Numbered from the stretch's first letter, positions 22,425 through 34,309 are shown. The stretch is 64,000 nt of DNA from Mastigias papua (GCA_964019165.1 OZ025280.1:12828428-12892427); one strand, 5' to 3'. Translations and numbers: made by a program. The notes: a model not told the origin generated them from the sequence alone.

Positions 22425-22990
22425 CCTAAGTGGCATTCATTTGTGGAGGGTGATGTAAGTAGGACCGGCATAAAAAAGGCTGGCGTAAAATGGGCCCAAT
22501 TGTTGATGGAAAAGCGAAAAAGTGGCGTTACTATTTTAAGAGTTTTTCTTACTGTAAGTCTAATACGTCAGGAAAAATAAGGATTTTGCAATGGCTTGTA
22601 GCTTAGCACAGGACAAATTATTTGTTTTTATCATCTGTTTCTTTAATATAACACAAATAAAACAATACAACAGGTTGACAAAATGGAAAAGATATTAGAT
22701 TTAGAGACACTACATGAAGATGGTTTGGATGAGGATAAGGAGGACGAAAAGGAGAACAAAATGGAAGAGGAAAAAGAAGATTTTATCGCAGTTGCATCGG
22801 ACACTGAAGAAGACAAAAGTGTAATTGTTATTGATTAGGAAAAAAGACCAGAGGAAAGATAAAAACGTGTTGTTTTTCTTAAACTACTAGATGGCATAAA
22901 ATGCTGCTCTAAGCAGCATTACCCATATTTAGAGGGTGGAGGACTTACGGCCGGCGTAAAAGGGGCTGGCGTTAAGTAAGGGCCACATAT
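22425..22990. repeat. Direct repeats flanking a small acidic ORF
   Basis: A ~60-bp phrase recurs at 22443-22498 and about 22930-22983. Both copies have GGAGGGTG or GGGTGGAG, then RACCGGCATAAA or GGCCGGCGTAAA, then GGCTGGCGT and GGGCC. The ~430 bp between them hold a 51-codon plus-strand frame (22683-22838) that is strongly acidic. It may be part of a decayed MADF gene. Confidence 0.5.
22683..22838 (+). CDS. Small acidic hypothetical ORF
   Basis: 51 codons from ATG 22683 to TAG 22838, rich in Asp, Glu and Lys (for example DEDKEDEKENK). It resembles the acidic linker of MADF proteins and lies 180 bp before a MADF-type C-terminal piece. It may be an exon remnant rather than a gene. Confidence 0.25.
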   Translation: MEKILDLETLHEDGLDEDKEDEKENKMEEEKEDFIAVASDTEEDKSVIVID

Positions 22991-23017
22991 GAAGTAAGCC
23001 TGAAAAAGTCTACCAGT

Positions 23018-23374
23018 ATGCCACTGAATTCAGCCAAAAAAAGGAAGACAGAAAGGCAAAAGACAGATGACGAGGAGCTGTTAATTCTAAGGAGCCTCAC
23101 AGCATCTGTAAAAGAGGAAGATGATGTGGAAAAAAGCAAAGAAGCTGCATTTGGGAATTATGTTTCACAAGCTGTATCTCTCATGGATGAAAGTACAAGA
23201 TTAATGGCAATGAATAATATTCAAAATGCCATATTTCAAGCTCAGATGAGCTGTTGCCCAGGTAGTATGTTCTCAAAACAGCAGCCTTTGGTTGGCCCAA
23301 TTGGACACACAGGGATATGCTTGATAGTACAAGGAATGGAGAATCAAACTCATTTTGCGAACAATAATTTATGA
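23018..23374 (+). pseudogene. MADF/BESS-type protein, C-terminal fragment
   Basis: The frame has a basic start, an acidic middle (DDEELLILRSL) and FGNYVSQAVSLMDESTRLM followed by IQNAIFQAQM. That order is typical of the C-terminal end of MADF proteins linked to Harbinger elements. It converges with the Harbinger transposase exons at 23397-23994, consistent with a second, deleted Harbinger copy. Confidence 0.5.
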
Positions 23375-23396
23375 ATATATTCAATACTTGTCTTAC

Positions 23397-23994
23397 CTGC
23401 AGATATTTATCTCTTAGGTTTTCATACATTGCCTGGCAGGTTTCTGATACAATTCATGAAATTGTTCGCTCTCCAAGTTGATAGGACAATCGTAGGCTAT
23501 GAAATGACTCCCCTGTAAAGAAGAAACGCGTTATTACTTTGCTCTGTGAATAGCTAAGCTCTGTGAACAGCTAAGTCCCATGCCAACAGATTGAAAGCCC
23601 CACATAAAAATTGGCAGGGTTTGCTTATATCATTCAATAGAGAAATGAAAAATAGTTTGAGTGATCACCTGTTGCCAAATATTGAAGTGTAACAGCAAGT
23701 CTTTCATATGCACTTATTGCTTAACTCATGTTGAGTGTCTTGCTTACATATAGCACTGCATACACGTTCTAACACATATTTGAATGGCCGCTTCTCTAAA
23801 TGAAAATAGCAATTGTACGTAGATTTGCCCTCAGTACTTAACTCTTGCACTAGAGTGTGGAATGCACCGTTTTCCCTCCTGCGTCCAATCCACAACATTT
23901 GCCATACTTTCCTATTGATTCGCCGCTTTCTTCTTCATGTCAAAAGAAGACTATTTGCCATCAGTATCACTTTCTGCTTTTTTGTCGAGTCCAT
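23397..23994 (-). pseudogene. Harbinger transposase, two N-terminal exons
   Basis: Exon 1 starts at ATG 23994. After an in-frame TGA it reads RRENGAFHTLVQEL and on to 23704, the family N-terminal block. Exon 2 (23512-23397) is bounded by a TTTACAG acceptor and a CAG|GTAAGA donor. It reads GERTIS, TGA, IVSETCQAMYENLRDKYL, the helix-turn-helix block that precedes the DDE domain. The DDE exons are absent. Together with 23018-23374 it is a remnant of a Harbinger with convergent genes. Confidence 0.7.
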
Positions 23995-24309
23995 CTCCTA
24001 CGAAGTTGCAAGTAGTAGTGCGAAAAAATTTGGCGGCTGCTCCAGGAACAAGTGTCAGAAACTTAAGAGAGGCATAACTCTGACAGGTATCATGCTGTGT
24101 GCAGGGACACATGAATAGTTGCTGACAACAAGACTCTTTGTTGCCAGCGACAACAATCATGATGTATGGGTTGGGCTTTATGTATGTAAATGAATGTATA
24201 TAGTCAATAAATGAGAACTTATAAACATTTGTAATAATCACAGTTAAATCACATGCTGTCCCAATACTCTAATCATAGATCACCTGACTATCACATGATA
24301 AGCTAGGGT
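23995..24309. other. Spacer without a recognised gene
   Basis: Harbinger 5' flank followed by anonymous sequence; nothing further recognised. Confidence 0.4.
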
Positions 24310-24397
24310 GTATATGCATAATGAATGATAGGTGTATGATCAAATAATAATCATCATGTGTTCAGTGTCTTGACTCTAACATTGTTTACTCAACATT
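24310..24397. repeat. Dispersed short repeat with a Harbinger-like end
   Basis: TGATAGGTGTATGATCAAAT through AGTGTCTTGACTCTAA and GTTTACTCAAC is repeated at 46738-46808, where the end reads GTTTACGCAAC. That end resembles the Harbinger TIR at 34811. The copy here abuts the LTR at 24398. Confidence 0.6.
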
Positions 24398-24612
24398 TGT
24401 AGCATTAATAAGGTCCTAGGTCAAAAGGATTAACTGCACCCTGTGCCATACTTAGCCTGGTGGTTCTCAATATGTACAGTAATTAACACCATTAGGTATC
24501 CTACATGTTTAACAGGCCTGTAACTTGAATTGATTAAGTCAGTCTTAAAACTAAACATCAGAATTCAGACGTGTTTCTGTTCTGTGTGGACTCTGCATAA
24601 GAAAACGTTACA
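24398..24612 (+). repeat. 5' LTR of Ty3/Gypsy element A
   Basis: TGTAGCATTAATAAGG ... AAAACGTTACA, with TG...CA ends, repeated at 28734-28950. Confidence 0.9.
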
Positions 24613-24637
24613 ACTGGTGACAGAGATAAACTGAGCT

Positions 24638-25463
24638 ATGACCACTATTCTGCCGGAGAAATTTGATAATGGTGATTGTCCCGCTCGGCTACGACAGTTT
24701 GAGTCTTGTGCGTCTGCTAACACCTGGGTGGATGAGGACAAGGCCCTGACATTGCCTGCCTTTTTACATGGAATAGTGGCAAAGCATTTTCATGCATTGA
24801 CCGATGAGCAAAAAGATTCCTATTCCCACCTTATTGAGAATCTTAAGGCTGCGCTGTGCCCTGCCATTTGCAAGGAGATGTTTCATGCCAACGTCAGCCT
24901 GGTTGCTACATGACAAGGAGGACCCGGCAGTATATTTGCATTCACTAAGGGACCTTTTAGACAAGGCTGACCCAACCTTGAGTGCTGCTGCCAAAGAAGC
25001 CCTTCTTGGTCGTCAATTTTTGACTGGTCTTCCCATGGCCATGAGGCTCAAGCTCTTGGAGCACAACCCCACACATATGCTGCCTGAAATGGTTTCCTTT
25101 TGCAAGCAATTGTTAGCCATCTGCCTTGTCGCTGGGGATGCGCCGTCTCCGCTGCTTTGTGCTGCCTTCACCTCAAGTGAATCTACACCCAATGTTGCTA
25201 TGCCATTTTCTGCTACTCAAGATTTAACTACAGCTGTCAAGGACCTTCACATTCAACAGAAGGCTGTTGCTGCTGCCCTGTCCACAAAGTCTTGGCTGAG
25301 TCGTTCATCATCCCAAGACTCCCAAGGTATTCGTTGTTTCTTCTGCAAAGAGTTGGGACATATTGCCAGAAATTGCCCCTTTAAAGTTCACAGTCCACCC
25401 CAACATCTACTGGTCCACCTGCTGGTTTTGCACACACCCCTCAAGGATGGCGACAAACAATGA
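24638..25463 (+). pseudogene. Gag of Ty3/Gypsy element A, one frameshift
   Basis: Capsid-like polyprotein starting at ATG 24638 with LPEKFDNGD. A frameshift near 24890 moves into the frame that continues DPAVYLHSLRDLLDKADP. It ends with one zinc knuckle CFFCKELGHIARNC (CX2CX4HX4C), which in this family binds element RNA. Confidence 0.8.
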
Positions 25464-25659
25464 CGTGCACACTGTGCGGTGGAAAAGGTCAGTCTTCTCA
25501 GCAATGTGCAAATAACTGGACAGTAAATAACATTTCAGTTAGTTATGCTTCTGAAGTAAGTGTACCTTTAAACTACTAAGGGGTGCTATTGTAGGCTGTA
25601 ATGAGCACCCCTGTCATTCTATTGTTGGAGTTCCTGCTAACAATAAAATAAGCCATAGT

Positions 25660-28580
25660 GTGGAAAGGTTTCCTCCTCAGCACCTTATTGAATGCTGTAT
25701 TAACAATGTTAATGTCACTGCTTTACTTGATACAGGATCTATGCTATCCATTTTAAGTCAATCTATATTTGACAAGTTGCCAGATAAGCCTTTGTTGCAT
25801 AGCAGTGCTTGTATTTCCATCACCGGTCAGTCATTGCAGTCATGGGGGAAATTTCTTGCCCATCTTCAATTCCCGGGTAGCACTTATTCTTACCATACCC
25901 CCTTTCTTATCTGTGATAATGTTTAAGCCCCACTGGAATGTGCATTGGGTTGGGATTTTCTTCTTTCTCACCACTTTAATGTAGTTTTACACGATTCCAG
26001 GTATTTTCTAGAGGGTCCACATGGTAAATCCCCCATTCTGCCAGGTGCTGAAGGCCCCATTCTATCCTCTACAGCCGATACTCTTGTGTTTGAACAATCT
26101 CTTCATAGGGGCCCTGTTCCACTTACTCTGGTCAGTAGTATTATTCTTCCAGCTAGAAGTGAGGTAGTTTCAATTGCGCATGTTCGGAGTAGTTTACGTA
26201 ATGCATTAGGCTTGGTAGCACCTTTTGTTTCCAATGATTTTCCTTCAGGGTTATACCCCACTTATTCGGTTAGCACTGCTGATAATCACTCTGTTCCCAT
26301 CCGTTTGACTAACGCCAATAATGAAGTATGTGAACTGCACAAAGTTCAGCGTATTGCCGATTTTTGCCAAAGTAAGTCTGTGATAACCCCCAATTTGCTA
26401 GCACCAAACAGACAAGCTTTAGTGGGTGGTACTCTTAATGTGTCCAAAGAGGTAGCTAATGAATTATCTTTGGCGTTAAGTTCAACCTTGTCTTCGTGTG
26501 AAAGGAATACCTTGCTAGCTACATTGCTACGTACCTAGGACACACAGTTTCAGCTAAAGGTATTCATACAGACCCCGCTAAAATCAAAGCTGTTTATGAA
26601 TTATCAGAGCCTTCAAATGTAGAGCAAGTTCGATCATTTGTGGGCCTTGCTGGTTATTATCGAAAGTTTAGTCCAAATTTTGCCACTGTTGCTGCCCCCT
26701 TGACGGATCTTACAAAGAAGGGATCTAAGTTTGTTTGGGCTACACCTCACCAAGTTGTTTTTTCTACCCTAAAACAGCACTTATGTTCTGCCCCAGTTTT
26801 GTCATACCCTCAAGTTGACAAGGACTTTGTCTTACAGACAGATGCTTCAGATTGTGGACTGGGTGCTGTCCTTGCACACGAGGACTCTCAGGGTAATGAG
26901 CATGTGGTAGCCTATGCCAGTAGGACTCTTAGTGATCGAGAGAGGCATTATTCTGCCATGGAGAAAGAAGCTTTAACAATTGCTTTTGCCACCCAAAATT
27001 TTCACGTCTACCTTCTAGGCAAACCGTTTCATTTGATAACTGACAATAGAGCCCTTACTTGGCTTCATTCCTTAGAGCCTAAAGGTAGAATTGCACGTTG
27101 GATTATGGACTTGCAAGAGTTTTATTTTACTGTCCAGCATAAAGCAGGAAAGGAAAATACTAATGCTGATGCCCTCTCTAGGCTTTGTCCCCCGTCGTCA
27201 TTTAAATCTCCGAGCCCCATCCCTTTGAAAGATAATGCTGTCTGCTTTGTGCAGCTAACCTCGTATTTAATCTTCAGGAAGAACAACAGAAAGATAGCTC
27301 CCTTCAGCTCGTTCGCCAATGTAAATGTAATGGAATGCCAAAGCCTCCCTATTTTCCATGGAACTTTGATTCTCAAGTACGATCCTATTGGACTTGTTGG
27401 GATGAGGTGCACCTTGTTGATGACCTCCTTGTGCGGTATACACCTGTTTCCAAAGGTTCCCCTAAACGAGTAATTTTACTTCCACAGCATATGATTAGTC
27501 AACCATTAGAGAGTGTGCACTCAGGGCCATCAGGAGGGCATATGGGGATTACCAGGACATTGGGTAGGGTGAAAGAACGCTTTTATTGGCCACACATGAC
27601 CTATTCTGTTCAGTCATATATAGGTTCATTTAAGGAATGTATTGAAAGTAAGACCTCTTGTACTAAAAGAAAGCCCCCACTTCAGCCAGTGGTGATTAGT
27701 GAGCCTTTTACTGTTTGGGCCATGGACTACATGGGGCCTCTCCCAGAAACAGCCAGGGGAAATAAGCACATACTTGTAGTTGGTGATCATGTCACAAATG
27801 CTGCGAAGCATTCCCAACGCAAGATCAGAAAGCTCAGACTGTTGCCAACAGTCTAGTATCAAGGTTATTCTCTCGCTTTGGGCCCCCACACATTCTTCAC
27901 TCTGACCAGGGCACCAATTTTGAAAGCAATTTGATCAAAAGTATATGTGACCTCATGGGTATTCAGAAAACCAGAACTACAGCATATCACCCCCAGGGGG
28001 ATGGGCAGATTGAGAGACAAAATAGGACACTGCAAGAGATCTTGTCAACCGTTATTTCTTAGCATCCTGATACTTAGGATCTTCATATTGATCAAGCTGT
28101 CTTTGCTTACAATACTAGCCATCATCAATCAACAGGATTCTCCCCCTACGAGCTTGTGTTTGGTAGAGTAGCTTGTATGCCTGTAGAAATAGATCTGGGT
28201 GTGCCCCTGAGGGACCCCAGAAGTCAGTCAGATTATGTGCAAGCAGTTGGACAGGCAATTCGTAGTTCTCAATCCATAGCTCAGCAGGTGCAATTGGAAG
28301 CAAAAGCAAAACAAAAACAGTTCTATGACCAGGGAAAGGGGACTTGGACCCCTATTGAGCCACAGAGTATCGTTTGGCTTAGGCGACCTAAAAAGTGGAA
28401 GTTTTAGAGAAAGTGGCTTGGGCCGTATACTGTTGTCTCTAGACCAGGTGTTAACTATCATATTAAGTCCCAGGAAGGCAATGACCTGGTTGTGCACCAC
28501 AATAATGTGAAAGTCTCTGCCATGCCCAACTTAAAAGGAACTGTAGTCTGCCCCACTCCAAAAGCCCAGAAATATCTGTA
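25660..28580 (+). pseudogene. Pol of Ty3/Gypsy element A; RT core deleted
   Basis: The aspartic protease motif LLDTGS is near 25725. After a stop, a linker frame (25945-26538) is cut off and rejoined by deletion to YLGHTVSAKGI, the end of the RT, so fingers and palm with the catalytic YxDD are gone. The tether FVGLAGYYRKFSPNF and RNase H (LQTDASDCGLGAVL; YSAMEKEALTIAF) are intact from about 26630 to 27190. The integrase follows in several frames: zinc-binding HSGPSGGHMG, core VWAMDYMGPLP, HSDQGTNFE and AYHPQGDGQIERQNRTL. Stops occur near 28062, 28076 and 28405. This element cannot make its own enzyme. Confidence 0.85.
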
Positions 28581-28733
28581 GTACAACAGGAAGCCACAGG
28601 TGGAGACGCAGTTAGAGCTGAGCGGGCACAATATGTAAGGCCTAGGAACCTTTGTCAAGTAGTAGACCCTCCTATTCGATATGGTGATATTGTAACACAT
28701 TAATTAGTCATATCACTTTAAGGGGAGGGAAGG

Positions 28734-28950
28734 TGTAGCGTTAATAAGGTCCTAGGTCAAAAGGATTAACTGCACCCTGTGCCATACTTAGCCTGTTGGT
28801 TCTCAACATGTACAGTAATTAACACCATTATGTATCCTACATGTTTTTAACAGGCCTGTAACTTGAAATGATTTAGTCAGTCTTAAAAATAAGCATCAGA
28901 CTTCAGAGGTGTGTCTGTTCTGTGTGGACTCTGCATAAGAAAACGTTACA
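28734..28950 (+). repeat. 3' LTR of Ty3/Gypsy element A
   Basis: Copy of the LTR at 24398-24612, preceded by a purine-rich tract. Confidence 0.9.
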
Positions 28951-29095
28951 ATGACCCCTCAATCTGGAGTCCATCTAGTAGTATTATTATAGTTTATGTT
29001 TGCCATCTCAGACTTCATGTGTCCAGCTTTCTATTCCATGAGAGCGGGTGACAAAAAGTCACCAAAGGTCCCACGGTGGCCTTCAGTATGTATCC

Positions 29096-29739
29096 CTAAA
29101 GAGACAGGACTTTCCTTAGCAATCGTGCGGTCACTAAGAGTGCAGTTGTTTGCATTATTTCCAGCGTGATGTTTGCTCCAACCTTATTGACATATCCAGT
29201 AACTCTTTGTGACACAGCTCCTAACGCACCAATCACAATAGGTAATACAATACCAGTTTTCATTTTCCACAATCTTCTTACTTCTTCTTTCAGCATCTGA
29301 TATTTTTCTAGCTTTTCTATCTCCTTATCCTTAACTCTTTTATCTCCTGGAATTGCTATATCTATTATTCTTACATCTTTCGTCCTTTTTCAATTAGCAC
29401 AACGTCAGGTTTCCTTGCCTCTATCATCCAATCACACTGAATCATAAAGTCCCAGTAGATCTTATAGTCATTATTTTCACTTACACATTCTGGCTTGTGT
29501 TCATACCACTTGTCACATGACTCTATTCCCACATTTTGACAAAGCTGCCAATGAACATATCGTACAACATCATCGTGCCGTCGCTTGTACTCATGCTGTG
29601 CTAACGTCCCACATTCACTAAGTAGATGGTAAATACTCTCACCCCTTTCACCACACATCCTACATAAAGGTGAATCAGCCGTTTTGTCAATATGGAACTT
29701 AGTATAATTCGTATCTGAGGGTTTATTCACTAACGTCAA
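29096..29739 (-). pseudogene. Non-LTR retrotransposon, ORF2 C-terminal fragment
   Basis: A Cys/His cluster (LCRMCGERGESIYHLLSEC) is followed by YKRRHDDVVRYVHWQLC and KWYEHKPECV. After a frameshift near 29370 come IDIAIPGDKRVKDKE, PIVIGALGAV and a terminal TARLLRKVLSL. This ordered set is the region beyond the RT in a class of animal non-LTR elements. The RT itself is absent, so the copy looks truncated. The element's own poly(A) end was not resolved. Confidence 0.7.
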
Positions 29740-30940
29740 CTAATTCACTGGACATCTTATTCACGAGATCCAATGCAATGAGTTTGGACGTTATATCGAA
29801 GCTCATACTTGAATATGGTGGCCTAACTGAGATAGGTCCACTTTAAGATTTGTACCAATGAAGAGACTATGCATCCTCCCTGGCAAAGCGGATATTTCCT
29901 GTTAGGTATTTACGGACATTGCAATTGTTTTTGCTTTATTGTATTTACTTATATAGCTGACTGTTTACTATTATTTAGTCTATTGTTTAGCAAAGTGTGT
30001 AACTTTTGGAACTTTGAAACACCCAAATCATCAACGTGAATAATACCAGTTTCATAAACACCCAATGTTCTCTTCTATGGTGTATTGTATAATGTCTAAA
30101 GTGCCTACACCCCAATCATTTAGGAACACATTAAGAGCACTTCACACTGAAAATGTGAAAACTTAAGAACAGCCAGCGGTAACCTCAAGTGTACTGGTTC
30201 TTATAAAAAGGAGTGTATCTCCATATCTTTAGATTGGTGGAGTTGCAGGTAGTCATCTGTCTATCAGTGTTTTTATGACCTAGTGTCTCCTAAGAATATA
30301 TGCAGTGAGAATGCAAAAAGGTTCCTTTTGTGTAGAGAAGGAAATAGCACCAAAGAAATGGATTCTTCTTTTAAACCATGCCATACTGTGTGTGCCAGTC
30401 ATTATTGTGATTACTTACACTGTTACAACATATATGGATGTCTCTGGTTACTCAAAAGAAACCTGATAACACTTTCTTTCCCATGTAAACTCTATAGAAA
30501 TTACTTTTTATCACCATACTTTACCTCCTCATTGAATCTTTTCTCTGTTAGTACTATTACTTTTTGTGATAATGATGTAATGTATGGAAGGAGCCCTATC
30601 AATGCCCCCCCCCCCTACTAGTTTGTGCAATTTTGCTATCATCAGTTTTTATGAACTGTGACACTAGATGATTGCTTCATATGTGAAATTGTGGAGGAGA
30701 TTTAGAAACCAGGTGCAAAGGTTAGATGCCCTATGTGTCAATCTTAAAGAATAGAAGGTTTATCCCTACATTGTTACATTGTTATCATTGCACCTGTGCC
30801 CTTCTTACTCTGGATTCATTGGTGCTGCTTTTTGTCTCCACTTGCTTTCATTTTGTCAAAGAATGGATATGAACTCCTTCAGATTCCATATGGTAATGAA
30901 TGCATCTTATATACTTATTTGACCAAATAAGGTAGAAGGA
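29740..30940. other. Anonymous stretch
   Basis: No family recognised; contains a C9 run near 30607 and no convincing coding frame. Confidence 0.4.
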
Positions 30941-30942
30941 GC

Positions 30943-31170
30943 TTGAAAACATGTTCAAAGTCACAGACTATCTCCTATGACTACAAGCTTTTTCCTCAAA
31001 TTTTGAAATGTCATGTTGAACATTTGACCAAAACTTATAGGCAATCAGTTGACAATATAGTTGAAGCCAATAAGCATTTGTCTATACTGAAGGCACTCAT
31101 CTTGTGTGCCAGACAGAACATCCCCATCATGGTGATGATAAAGCAAGTACAGTCAGGAAGACTGTTGTAA
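30943..31170 (+). pseudogene. hAT (DUF4371/ZMYM-like) transposase fragment
   Basis: The frame HVEHLTKTYRQSVDNIVEAN then LKALILCARQNIPI matches the start of DUF4371-type hAT transposases, where RQNIPLRGH is typical. The expected Gly-His/Asp-Asp continuation lies in the next frame (HHGDDKAST), so a frameshift sits near 31130. Only this block is present. Confidence 0.5.
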
Positions 31171-31280
31171 ATTGACTTAGGTCTACATTGGGCAGTACTA
31201 CTATGGTGCTAGGAACATACACTCTTGTTTTGGTATCCAAGCAAGTAGAGGTCCTGACTTGCATTATATAATGCAATTAT

Positions 31281-31569
31281 GGGGCTTCTTGATTCTCTTC
31301 CTTTCCCTTTACTGCCCCGTAGCCTAGCGCAGGTATCCGAGCATTTTTTGCACACTTTTTTCTCGCACTTTTCTTCGATTTGCACAATGCAAGGCCGAAA
31401 GTCACGTGCTCCATCGCAGAGGCCCATGACGTCACCTTCTCGTGATCCTATGCGACCAGACCAAGCAACTTTCATGGGGGCACAGCGTTAGTCTGTCCAA
31501 GGCTAATATGCAACTTTTGAACTGGGGCTAGGGAAGCCCGCGTGTAGCGGGCTATCAGTACTAAGCTAG
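31281..31569. mobile_element. Single-arm copy of the 13.3-kb foldback element
   Basis: It begins with the spacer (GGGGCTTCTTGA, CTTCCTTTCCCTTTACTG) and runs through a full right arm to GGGCTATCAGTACTAAGCTAG. The left arm is absent. It keeps the same ~50-residue minus-strand frame (MKVAWSGRIGSREGDVMGL). It abuts the 3' end of the MULE transposase gene and supplies that gene's present stop codon. Confidence 0.85.
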
Positions 31570-33940
31570 TTCATTGCTAAGTAGGCTAGTTAGCACATGG
31601 GTGACATTTTTTATTGTCTCAGAACTGTCCATATACCTCTTTTTCAACCTGGATTGCTTTCCTGTCATGGGCTGAACCAGTTGACCCTTTTTGGTTGGAG
31701 TGCTTGTTGGTGTTTGATCAAGTGAACTTAGCCAATCCTGTTTAAACATTGCTGAATCTAAAAGATCCTCTTTGTTTTGCTTCCTTGCAAACGGAAGATG
31801 GGCACAAGGAACTCCCAAGGTATCAAAACAGAAACAATCTCCTGAGATTCGAGTACAGTCTATCTGTTGGGAATCCAATCTGATAGATTCTTTTTTCATT
31901 CGTTTGGACAACTGGTATCGAGATAACACCTCTTTGATTGCTTCTTTTGTAACCATTTTTTGACCTTGTATTAGGATTGTTAGCTCATACATGTCAGTTA
32001 TATTTGTTGGTAGGAATGTCTTGTTTTTTGTATCCCAAACTCTTTCCTGTCTCTTTTGGGACTGATGGACTTGAAATTCAGCTAACTTTGTTACAACCTT
32101 GGAAATGCTGCTTTGCTTCTTAACAAAATCTGTAACTATGTTATTTATATTTTCACTGCGGTTATTTGTGAATGTTCCTTTTAGGGAAAAGTGCTTCAAA
32201 ATATGAAAGGCCCACCTCTCTCGGTGATTATGCCAATTTTCTTCCATGTATCGCTTGAAATCGTCTACTGTTAAGGAATCAGCTTTATCCAGCTTTTCAT
32301 CTGACATTCCACACAATTCATCCCAAAGCCGGAAGTATTCAGTTTCTGTTGGCTCATAAATCATTTTAGTGAATACTTTCTTGACCTTATCTTTGAGGTA
32401 TTGTGCATTTTTCCCCAAGTGTAATTCACGAATGTGTTTGACAACAGCACGTTCACAATGCCACCTGCAGATGATCCAGTGGATAAGGGGAAAGACTTCA
32501 AATAGTGCTTGAATGTCAGTGTAGTCTTTATCAATTACAATATAATCAGTCTTGCCTATTGCCTCAGTATTGGCTTCCTTAAATAAATTCATTGCAGCAA
32601 CTAGAGTTTCTGCTTTTTCATTTGCCAGCATTGCCCATGCTATTAGTTTTGTACAGGAATACATGTCAATCACTGCAAATGTAAGCACTATGAACCCTCT
32701 ATTTGTCAAGTTGTAGGTACCATCAATCATCAGGACACTACCATATTTCTCAAAGAGTTTTGTGCATGAGCTGGGCTGAAACAATGACTTTGACAGTTTG
32801 ATTTTCACTGTAGCATATCCTAGCAAATGCATGTGGGTCATTCTTTTCTACTACTTTCACACTACTAAGCAGCTGTTCAATGTCAGTTTGCTTTTCACCC
32901 ATTTCTGCTTTTCTATTGATCAGGTCTTTGGAAGAGAGACACTTCCCAGTTTCTTTTTCAATGACTTCCCTGACTTTTCTGCTAGGTACCTCCATATTCT
33001 GGTAATAATCTCTTACATATTTTTCTTGTTCTTGTTTTGTCACTCTTTTGGACCTGGAATGCAGTTTACAGTCCTGTGGGTTTAACGTATGATTGGTATG
33101 AACATCCATGAATTTGGTAATTTGGTATTGAGCATGGGTTTCATCCTCACTGGATTGAAGCAGTGATACAGTAAGCTGAACTTGGCGTTGTTTGTAGAGG
33201 TAGGACTGGTTTGGTCTATCATTTTTGGCTCTGCTTTTTCTGTTATATCCATGTTGGCAAATCTTCACTTCATATTTTTTGGGGTACCTTGTCTTGTCTA
33301 AAGAAGTACCTGTGTACGGTTTGGATGTCCTATTTGTGAAGTAAACAAAGTTCTTCTGCTCATAGTCTTCAACAGCTTCAGTAAATTCCTTGTAATCCTT
33401 GAAAGTCTGTCCTATATACAAGCCTGCCTTTTCTCTTTCTGCTATAAGATCGAGAATGCCATGTCTGGCAGAGCCACCTTCAATATCTGCAGCTTGCTCG
33501 TCATTCTCTGTATCTGTCAATTGTACATCATTCTCAGTCTCTCTTGCTACACTTTCTGTCTCTGTTTGGTTTACACCTGCTTTTCCTCTGCCATTGTTTT
33601 GAAGGCCTATCATTGACATTTCAGATATGTCTTCATCATACAGCATCTCAGGTAGAGTTTGCTGTTGACCATCATTTTCATGATGTTGAGTAGAAAGGTC
33701 TAGTTTAGCTATTGCTGATGCTGAAAGAGTGTCAAGTAGATGTGAGGCCTCTGCTTCATCTATTTCACTTTGCTGGGACTTACATATGGACTTGTTGGAG
33801 TTTGATATGTTTGGTTGGTGGTAAATTTCAGTATCTTTTTTGCTTCCCTGGAGAAGTGTATTTAGGCCCCGTCTGGTGGTGACGAGGTGGGCATGCGAAA
33901 CAAAGAAAATATGTAAATTGACGAAACTTATACCGCACAC
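31561..33940 (-). pseudogene. MULE transposase with SWIM-type zinc finger, one frameshift
   Basis: Cut-and-paste transposase of the Mutator-like (MULE/ZSWIM) superfamily. The N-terminal frame (33940-32750) has an acidic leader, then a FAR1-like domain (LYIGQTFKDYKEFTEAVEDY and a conserved KICQHG). A one-base deletion near 32763 shifts to the frame holding the MULE core: first acid MIDGTYNLTNRGF, second acid VIDKDYTDIQALFEVFP, then WHCERAVVKHI. A Cys/His SWIM-like block (CFCFDTLGVPCAHLPFARK) follows near the C-terminus. Apart from that deletion the ~780-codon gene is open. Its last residues run into the foldback copy at 31569, so the natural C-terminus is probably lost. Element ends were not found. 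Confidence 0.85.
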
Positions 33941-34305
33941 AAAGTATTGCTGACCCTTGGAGGTGATAGGACATGATACTGGAATGTTGTGCTGTGATAG
34001 GAAACCAGTAGTGTGTCTTGGTACAACAAGTTTTCCTTTCTATTGGCCACACCTGGTCCAACATGGCATTTGGATACTATTTCCTGAATGGATCACACCT
34101 GTTCACCAGGGCAACTGGATAGTATCTGGTCACATATGGTCATACTGTTGAATCAGGGTACTGTCCCCACAAGAGGTTTTATCTAGTCACACCTGGTAAC
34201 ATAAGGAATCAAACTATGATAAGATCACACTTCATCACTTTGGTTATGTCTTATATCAACAGTTAAAGGTGTTTTGCTTTTAAAAGGTGATCAATATTTT
34301 GTGGT
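33941..34305. other. Non-coding flank with short repeats
   Basis: The phrases CACACCTG and CTGGATAGTATCTGGTCAC, AGTCACACCTGGTAACA recur. No gene recognised. Confidence 0.4.
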
Positions 34306-34309
34306 TGGG

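Larger units (their letters stand above)
24398..28950 (+). mobile_element. Ty3/Gypsy LTR retrotransposon A, decayed
   Basis: Two LTRs (24398-24612, 215 bp; 28734-28950, 217 bp) begin TGTAGC and end GTTACA. They differ at about 12 bases plus a 2-bp indel, so the insertion is not recent. The sequence after the left LTR (ACTGGTGACAGAGATAAAC) is the likely primer-binding site, and a purine tract GGGGAGGGAAGG precedes the right LTR. Gag, protease, RNase H and integrase are recognisable, but most of the RT is deleted. No matching target duplication was seen. Confidence 0.9.

Noticed and set aside
24398..28950. Target duplication for Gypsy A
   Set aside because: The 5-bp flanks (ACATT and ATGAC) do not match; the left LTR abuts another repeat, so the border may be altered.
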